Origin: Salticus scenicus
Lineage: Eukaryota > Arthropoda > Arachnida > Araneae > Salticidae
DNA: 64,000 nt
Direction of reading: 5' to 3'
NCBI GenBank assembly: GCA_963930645.1
Contig: OZ005662.1
Location: 101,540,436 to 101,604,435 of the forward strand
Under the pieces are notes generated by a model, which was not told the origin of the DNA, ran no database searches, and saw nothing but the letters and a program-made list of their open reading frames with translations. Below, piece after piece: positions 57,220 to 64,000 of this stretch. The number at the start of each line of letters is the position of its first letter. Position 1 is the stretch's first letter. The position numbers and the translations under genes were made by a program.

Positions 57220-57672
57220 TCACATCCTTCAAGGGAGGAAACGATGCTTCTACATGCACAAGCTTTTGTCTCTAGTTTACTATTATTATTATCAATATTT
57301 CATAGTAATTTTACAATCACATGTTAAAAATAATTCTCATTACATGCATTTATACGAAGTTTTGTCCTATACTGCCATGTTTAAAATTTAGAAAAAATGG
57401 GACCACAGCAGCACTTGTTCAGCTATTGGTTCCAAAATATAATCAGTATCAGTTTATGTCAGGGTTCAACTAAATACCAAGTGTAGTTAAATTCAGTTCA
57501 TTGGTTCGGGAGACACAGTGTTCAGAAAATTTGTGATACACACACACACACAGACATTTTCTAAAAACAGTCAAATCGTGTTCAGGACATCTTAAACATG
57601 TAAATCCATCAGGAACTGGAGTTCGAGAAATTTCACGAATACAGTACTTTCTTTATGTATAGAAGAGAGTAA
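57220..57672 (-). mobile_element. HINE family C, 3'-truncated copy
   Basis: The 5' hairpin at 57672 (ACTCTCTTCTATACATAAAGAAAGTACTG), the GTGT/GTCT tract (57537-57560), the ggtacaacc-gacataaactg block and the ccatgttaaa block match family C in order. The copy stops in the shared A/C module (acatgcacaagcttttgtct). Confidence 0.65.
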
Positions 57673-57711
57673 AAAGAATTGAGCTAGTGATTTTTCATTA
57701 TATACCCTAAC

Positions 57712-58008
57712 AGCACAACATGTTCCAGAAACGTAACAATCATATAAAATTCAAGCATTATAAACATTTCCGAAACGTTTAAATACGTTCAGATTGCTTT
57801 CCGATTAGTTTAAAAAACGTAGAAATGTCCACGATCGTAACAAAAAATCAGATACGTAACAAAAACGTTACAATCACTTAACAGATAGAAAATCAAAAAG
57901 GGCGAATGTTTCAGAAAGGTATCAGAGAGCATACTAAAACGTGTTACGTTTTTGAAGGATTGTAAGGTTTTTCAAACATAACTGAAATATTCTGTGCTGT
58001 ATGGGTAT
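57712..58008. mobile_element. MITE with ATACCC..ACAGCACA ends
   Basis: The left end taccctaacagcacaacat and the right end, reversed, ATACCCATACAGCACAGAAT are inverted repeats. The interior is made of acgtaaca and aacgtt-like words in both orientations. It resembles 9178-9497 in design. The borders are good to a few bases. Confidence 0.55.
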
Positions 58009-58102
58009 AAACTTAACATAACATAATAGGCCTACATGTTTCCCTAGCAACTAGTAATACATCTAAACAAACGATAGTTAGGGTTTAAGTTTAGTCATTT
58101 TT

Positions 58103-58828
58103 ACTTTCTTCTATATGTAATATAGAGAAAGTATTGGATTCGCGAAAATTTTCGAAGTCCACTTTTTGATGGATTTACATGTTTTGGGATATGGAGAACA
58201 CGAATTAATAGTTTTTAGAAAATGTCTGTCTGTCTGTCTGTCTGTCTGATTTTTTTGTGGACGCTGTATCTCACGAACCAATGAATGAAATTTAACCAAA
58301 CTTGGTATTTAGTTGCACCCTGACATAAACTGGTGCTGATTAGATTTTGGGATCAATCGCTCAATAGGTGGCGTTGTGATCGCATTTTATGCAAATTTTT
58401 AACATGGCAGCATAGGACAAAACTCCGTATAAATGGGCATAAAGAGAGTTATTTTACACTTGTGATTGTAAAATTAATATGAATTATTGATAATAGTAGT
58501 AGTTAGCTAGGAAAAAAATTTTGTGCATGGGGGGGCATCGGTTCCCCCCCCCCTGGGGGGGAAATACCCCCCGGGGAAGTAAATTTTCAAGATGGGTATC
58601 TTTCGAAAGGTCTCGTTGATAATAGTAATAGTTAACTGGGAAAAAATTTTTGTGCATGTGGGGGCATCGGTTCCCCCCCCCCACCGGAGGGGGAAGTTCC
58701 CACCCGGGGGGGCGAAGTTTCAAGATGGGTATCTTTCGAAAGATCTCGTCAATACCTTTAAAACGAATGGTTGAACTATAAATCTGTGATAATTTAAAAC
58801 AAAGTTATCGATTTTTTTTTACTTTTAA

Positions 58829-58864
<36 letters not shown>

Positions 58865-58922
58865 CGTAATTTTTTATTTTTTTTTTAAATACTGTTACTG
58901 ATTGAATATGTATTGCTTTTAA

Positions 58923-58959
<37 letters not shown>

Positions 58960-59421
58960 TCGTAAAAAAAAAAATCGTATTTTTTTTTTTTTTTTTTTTT
59001 CTTTTTTTTAACGAAATTTAACCAAACTTGGTATTTAGTTGGTCCCCGACATAAACTGGTGCTGATTATGTTTGGGGATCAATAGCTCAACAGGTGGCGC
59101 TGTGATAGCATTTTATCTAAATTTTTAACATGGCAGCATAGGACAAAAATTCGTATAAATGTGCATAATAAGAGTTGTTTTAAACTTGTGATTGTAAAAT
59201 TAATATGAATTATTGATAATAGTAGTATGTAACTAGGAAAAATTTTCTGCATGGGGGGGCATCGCTTCCCCATGCAGCATCGCTTCCCCCCGGGGGGGGG
59301 AGGGATAAATTTTCAAGATGGGTATCTTTCGAAAGGTCTCGTCAATACCTTTAAAACGAATGGTTGAACTATAAATCTGTGATAATTTAAAACAAAGTTA
59401 TCGATTTTTTTTTACTTTTAA

Positions 59422-59455
<34 letters not shown>

Positions 59456-59562
59456 TAGAAAAAAAATCGTACTTTTTTTTTTTTTTTTTTTTAATGTTAT
59501 TACTGATTGAATATGTATAGGTAAATATAGAAGAAAGTCTTGTGGTGGCCACAACATACTAG
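58103..59562 (+). mobile_element. HINE family C, full-length with internal duplications
   Basis: The 5' end ACTTTCTTCTATATGTAATA pairs with ATAGAGAAAGT and is followed by ATTGG. GTCTGTCT tract at 58224-58247. The 3' end has the third arm TATAGAAGAAAGT (59526-59538), the perfect hairpin TTGTGG-TGG-CCACAA and CATACTAG before TT. The core from aaatttaaccaaacttggta to the A-run is present twice (58288-58890 and 59011-59450), with a third partial copy at 58610-58740. Confidence 0.8.
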
Positions 59563-59788
59563 TTTAATTTATTATTATTATTATTTTGCATTTTCTGAAA
59601 AATTGTATCCGAAAGTGAAAACTCGGTTCGAATGTTTGTTCCTCATTCCAGCTAAATAATAATAATAACATTAAGTAAAACTTTTAAAATTTTAAAATGC
59701 ATCAAAAATTAGAAAATTATGATATAATTTTAAAACACACATTATTAACTTCTTAACACGCTGTACCTCCCATAATTTAAAAATGTCA

Positions 59789-59824
<36 letters not shown>

Positions 59825-60553
59825 CAGCCAATCATTTATTATTTTAAAGCTAAAAAATTCTGGAATTTTACATTTAATATAAAAAAATAAAAAAAAAAGA
59901 AAGAAAAGAAAAGAAAGAAACAAAGAAATTTAAAACATCATGTTACATGAATTTAACGTGTTATATTTTTAATTTTTCCATCAATTAGTTTTTTTTTATC
60001 ATAATGTAACAGAGAAAAAAGCAAACACTTAAAACCTTTTTGTTTTAAATAAAAATTACTCTTATTATTACATAGTTATTAAAAAAAAAAAAAAAAATTC
60101 ATGGATTAAAAAATTGTCTAACAACTTAAATGTGAAAGACGAAAAATATATTGCCTGTTTTATTAATAAAAAAAAAAAAGACTTTATTAATATATTTATT
60201 ACTTTTTGAATTTTTATCATATTAAAAGTTTTAAATTCATGTTCATTTATACATGAGCTGTTATTTAAACAAGTTAGAAAATTATTTCTTGTTTCTGACT
60301 AATATTCAATCCTATCAAAAGAGAATTAGAGATTTGTTAAAAATTAATTTATCTCTCTCTCTCTTTATATATATATATATGAAATTATAATATATGTTTT
60401 CAGTCATATAAAAGTTGGAAATATGTAACAAAAATAACTAATGGAAAACTTACGAGAAAATTAATAAATGTGAAACAATTCATAAGTAAAACTTACTGCA
60501 AAAAACATAAAATAAATTATTCAAACTGTCAAAAAATCCCCCGTATGACTTCA

Positions 60554-60586
<33 letters not shown>

Positions 60587-60827
60587 TTCAAAACCTTTTC
60601 AAACATTGAATAGATGAAAAGAAGAAACATTGAATAAGGTGAAACAGAAAAAATACAAAAAGAAGATTACGAATATCAAGCAACCTTAAATTGAAACATG
60701 CAAATTCATTACGTTTTCAAGGGCATAGAATGAATATTGCATGTGAAATAGGTGTTATTTCTGTCTTGTTGTATGGAAATTGCTGAACATTTACAACAAG
60801 CTATACCCAATAACAACCCCCCCCCCC

Positions 60828-60860
<33 letters not shown>

Positions 60861-61024
60861 AGATCGAATAATATGTGAAAAACCAAGTGAGAATCAAACT
60901 TATTTACATTCAAGCAGCAATTTCAAAATTATTAATTGAAATAATAATAATAATAGTTAAATGAAATACTAGTAATAATTAATTAAACTACAGTTTAACA
61001 TGCATTACACATGAAAAACTGGTG

Positions 61025-61065
<41 letters not shown>

Positions 61066-61157
61066 ATATATATGTGTGTGTGCGTGTGTGTGTAAGTAAC
61101 ATATACAAATATCAATTTTTCTTCTCAGTAAATAAATTTCCCCCTTTTATTTACCTA
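59563..61157. other. AT-rich spacer with many homopolymers
   Basis: A-runs at 59788-59823 and 60830-60858, (AT)n at 60369-60380 and 60556-60580, and a (TA)n(GT)n compound tract at 61025-61092. No gene is seen. Confidence 0.5.
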
Positions 61158-61363
61158 TACAGGTGATTCAAAAGTCACAAAAAGAATAAAATATTATCAT
61201 TCAAGAAGTATTGATCACGGCACCTTACGGTTTTCACCGATATTCATACAAAGACACGGGATGTTTTTTGGTAACAAAAGATTTATTAGCAAATTTGTTG
61301 AAATTTTCAATAGGCGCTCTAATCATAAAATTAATTTTTTTACTGTTATGCAGAACATTTAAC

Positions 61364-61395
<32 letters not shown>

Positions 61396-61406
61396 TATAA
61401 TTATGA

Positions 61407-61572
61407 CTACACTGTAAAACATAACGGTAGTTTTTAAAGCAAAATGTGATATCACCCATATTGCCAGCTCATTCCGCTGTTAAATAAGGCAATTTACAGC
61501 GGAAACATCTATAAAGAGATTCTTTTACAGTTTTTTCTGCTGTAAACAGCACCGTTATTTTTTACCGTGTAT
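61407..61572. mobile_element. Short MITE with CACTGTAAAA ends
   Basis: cactgtaaaacataacggta at the left and, reversed, CACGGTAAAAAATAACGGTG at the right, near TA. An inner gctgtaaa/tttacagc pair is present. It is non-coding. Confidence 0.55.
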
Positions 61573-61708
61573 AAATGCTCAGTGTGACGGCCGTCATTTA
61601 GTATAAATAAACGTTATACGTTGAACATTAGAAATTCCCCTAAAAAAAGTTATAGTATTTGCAATATGCCTTTATTGGATCAATGTATATTGCGGCCAGG
61701 GGATCTGT

Positions 61709-62617
61709 TTAAGGTGGCTGCCTACCTTTAAAATGCAATTTTCGGTCAAAACTCCGATTTTCTATTTTTGGGGTAGTATTAAAGCCTGACATTTTAGCTT
61801 TCTAAATCAGTTTGAATTTTATTTCTATCTTGCTTAGAACTTGAGTTACAGGCATTTTAATATTAGTCACTCGCCAGTTTTTGAAACCGGAAATGACCCG
61901 TAAATGTTTGTTTACATAAATATTTGACTCAATAAAAGCATCAAAATTTGTTACTGCATATAAAATGAATTTAAAAAATAAAATAAAAAACTTTGAAATA
62001 AATCAGGAACGTATTAAAATTATTTTTTGTTTAATAGGTAAAATCTTGTTTTAAATCTTTTTTCTGCTTTTTCTAAAAATGAGATTTTTAACATTTTGCT
62101 TTATCGCAAAACATCATAACTCCAAAAGTTATAACTTGAAACGCTATGAAGCCTTGGCAAAATACTCTAGAGGAGTTGTTTTAGGGATTGAACTACGACA
62201 ATGAATCTAGCTAAATTAGTTTTTCTTTTCTTTTTTTCAGATAGAAGTTATGAGCTCTCATGTATATTCATGAATTTTTCAGCATGTAAAAATGTTATGT
62301 TCTCTAAAATATTAAATAACATGGTAATAGTTTTGAGAGTAGTTCACTCCCTTAAGTACCTTTCAATAATCTAAATAAAATTTGCAGAATAAAAATTTCT
62401 TCATTTAAATTTGACTTATGATGTTTTGTAAAAGTGCTTTTTTTTCGCAAATTTTGTGCATATTTTGAGCCTAAATATCAAATATTTTAAATTTTGCATA
62501 TTTTTTTTTTCAGGTTATTCACTGTTTTTTACTATATTCTGTCATAAAATGCACAAAAATAGGAAATTTTTCAATTATTAAAAAAAAAGCACTTCCGACG
62601 GTAGGCAAGCACCTTAA
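61709..62617. mobile_element. TTAA-flanked element (about 900 bp), piggyBac-type candidate
   Basis: TTAAGGTGGCTGCCTACC at the left and, reversed, TTAAGGTGCTTGCCTACC at the right. TTAA is at both edges. Inside is AT-rich sequence without an open frame. TTAA alone is suggestive, not proof, of piggyBac mobilisation. Confidence 0.55.
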
Positions 62618-62747
62618 AATGTAAGAGAATACTGGGAAAACAACGCGATATGTTCATGAAAAATGTAACTAATATATATATATATATTTACTAAAAAAAA
62701 ATCCCATGCTTTTCTGTAGATTTTAGTAAAGCTGCATAGACATTCAC

Positions 62748-62893
62748 TGTAAAAAATATGTCCTATTTGCTGCCAGAAATTTTCTGTAATTACAAAAAAT
62801 ACATTCTGACAACGTAATTTTTTCGTAAATTACGCGTATTTTCTCAAATTACAGAGAATTTCTGGCAGCAAATAGGAGTTATTTTTTACAGTG
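62748..62893. mobile_element. Foldback MITE with CACTGTAAAAAATA ends (146 bp)
   Basis: The two halves are inverted copies: cctatttgctgccagaaatt and, reversed, the same near the right end. Both outer ends start cactgtaaaaaata. Almost the whole element can form a hairpin. Confidence 0.7.
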
Positions 62894-63065
62894 TACAGTC
62901 AGTATTTTCTGAATAATATATTTCTTATTTTTTCTGTGACTTTTGAATCACCCGGTATATATTATATATATATATATGTGTGTGTTAATGGACTAAATAA
63001 TTTATTTAAACCACTAATCATTATTATTAAAAATATATATATGTTAGTGTTCTTTAGCAGTTTAA

Positions 63066-63076
63066 CCCTCCAAGGC

Positions 63077-63110
<34 letters not shown>

Positions 63111-63627
63111 CTTTTAGTGCGCGACAAAAAAATATATAGGTTGTATAGTGATATAAAAATAAAAATAAAACCATATTTTACGGAAAAATCAACTTTTTAA
63201 CTCAACGTACCGTATGTGGAACATACATAAAAATATGATTTACTAATGCGTTTACTATTGTAATAAAGAAAAAAAAAAAAAAAAAAAAAAAACTTACCTT
63301 TGCAAAATATACGCTTCGTTATAACACAACACACAGTATTTTTTTTTTTTTTTTTTTTTTTTTCGAGTCGAAACTGTTCAATAACTATTCTTTTTTTTAT
63401 TTTTGAATTCAGACAAACGACTAACGTATCACTTCCATTGAAATTTCACACTGAGTGCACTCTAACAAAAACACGAACGACATCTTTAGGTAAGGATTCG
63501 TATTACTACATTGCTAAATGTCAATAGCTTCTATCAAGATGTCAAGAGATGTCGCTACTAATAGTTTTATAGCTATAGCAACAATTGAAGTCGGTGTTCT
63601 ACAGATGGAACTGGGTGCCTTGTAGGG
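63066..63627. mobile_element. piggyBac-type MITE (562 bp), TTAA target
   Basis: TTAA (63062-63065, 63628-63631) flanks ends CCCTCCAAGGC and CCCTACAAGGC. A small palindrome (gtatgtggaacatac, about 63212-63226) lies inside the left part, comparable to the ggaacat palindromes of the 17683 piggyBac. T- and A-runs sit at 63080-63110, 63269-63291 and 63339-63363. It is non-coding. Confidence 0.7.
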
Positions 63628-63631
63628 TTAA

Positions 63632-64000
63632 AACCTGTATGTATAAATGTAATAATATGTACTTTCTGAAAATATAAATAAATTGCTTAATGAATATCAT
63701 TATTTGAAAACATTATGAAATTAATAATGTAAAGGCTTAACATCCATTATTAAATGATACCATTCTCAGATTAAGTTTGCATTGTTACATAAGGATCACT
63801 CTTAACAATGGTCAAAAGAAAAAACCTTTTACATTTAAGATATTTAGCCAGAAATCACGAGAAAATGAGTCACTGTTTTGTTTAATTAGGGCAATTAGAA
63901 CGCCTTGTCGGATATTCAAAGGCCCCGATCTCCTCTTTCCCGCTTTCGGTGTCTTTTTCTTGATTATTATTATTATTTATTATTATCTGTTAAAAATTTC
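63632..64000. other. AT-rich end of window, no gene seen
   Basis: Short (ATT)n tract near 63965-63985. Nothing else is recognised. Confidence 0.4.

Larger units (their letters stand above)
61160..62955. mobile_element. Tc/mariner-like element with GTGATTCAAAAGTCAC ends, holding three MITEs
   Basis: Ends CAGGTGATTCAAAAGTCAC and, reversed, CCGGGTGATTCAAAAGTCAC are next to TA on both sides (61158-61159, 62956-62957). It is the same family as 37090-38830. The interior is taken up by the insertions at about 61407-61572, 61709-62617 and 62748-62893. No transposase is left. Confidence 0.65.

Noticed and set aside
60709..63527. Frames with poly-Lys, poly-Phe or poly-Asn
   Set aside because: Translations of homopolymer or trinucleotide runs.

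Overview
This is a repeat-dominated eukaryotic window: very AT-rich, full of homopolymer runs of 25-40 A or T and short microsatellites, with no operons and no recognisable host gene. Everything I could identify is a mobile element. The mix (piggyBac, hAT, Tc1/mariner, pogo-like, Harbinger-like, Penelope-like elements, a tRNA-derived SINE, an I/Nimb-type LINE end, and many Helentron-derived HINEs with GTCT cores) points to an arthropod. A chelicerate such as a spider is my guess, held loosely. All family names come from reading the sequence, since no database was searched.

Layout: 0-12 kb holds a pogo-type terminal hairpin, HINEs of families A, B and D, two Harbinger-type MITEs, a deleted Tc1/mariner copy, a Penelope-like GIY-YIG fragment and a perfect foldback MITE. 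12-16 kb holds a deleted mariner and decayed HINEs. 16.6-20.7 kb holds a Harbinger MITE and an almost complete piggyBac whose transposase is broken by one stop codon. 22-24.2 kb holds tandem HINE ends and a HINE B. 26.2-28.5 kb is a large HINE E with 174-bp internal tandem repeats. 28.6-34 kb is a 4.9-kb hAT transposon inside a hAT MITE, each with perfect 8-bp target duplications; the hAT itself carries a SINE and a HINE. 36-41.3 kb holds a HINE A, a Tc/mariner-like element containing a hAT MITE and a Penelope-like end, a tandem dispersed repeat and another Penelope-like end. 41.9-44.3 kb holds a piggyBac MITE and a SINE split by a LINE. 46.8-50.8 kb holds a Tc3-like transposon inside a Harbinger-type element, then a pogo-like transposon with a PHD finger. 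50.8-55.1 kb is a HINE E split by a 2.1-kb hAT. 57-64 kb holds HINE C copies and several nested TIR elements.

Main pattern: five HINE families with unrelated end sequences share one design. The 5' arm can pair with an adjacent arm to make a 5' hairpin, or with a third copy of that arm next to the 3' hairpin; between them lies a GTCT tract. Families A and C also share an internal block, and A and E share a short core box. Second pattern: four hammerhead-ribozyme-like cores (CUGANGA, stem II, GAAAC), at least three of them next to Penelope-like coding remnants.
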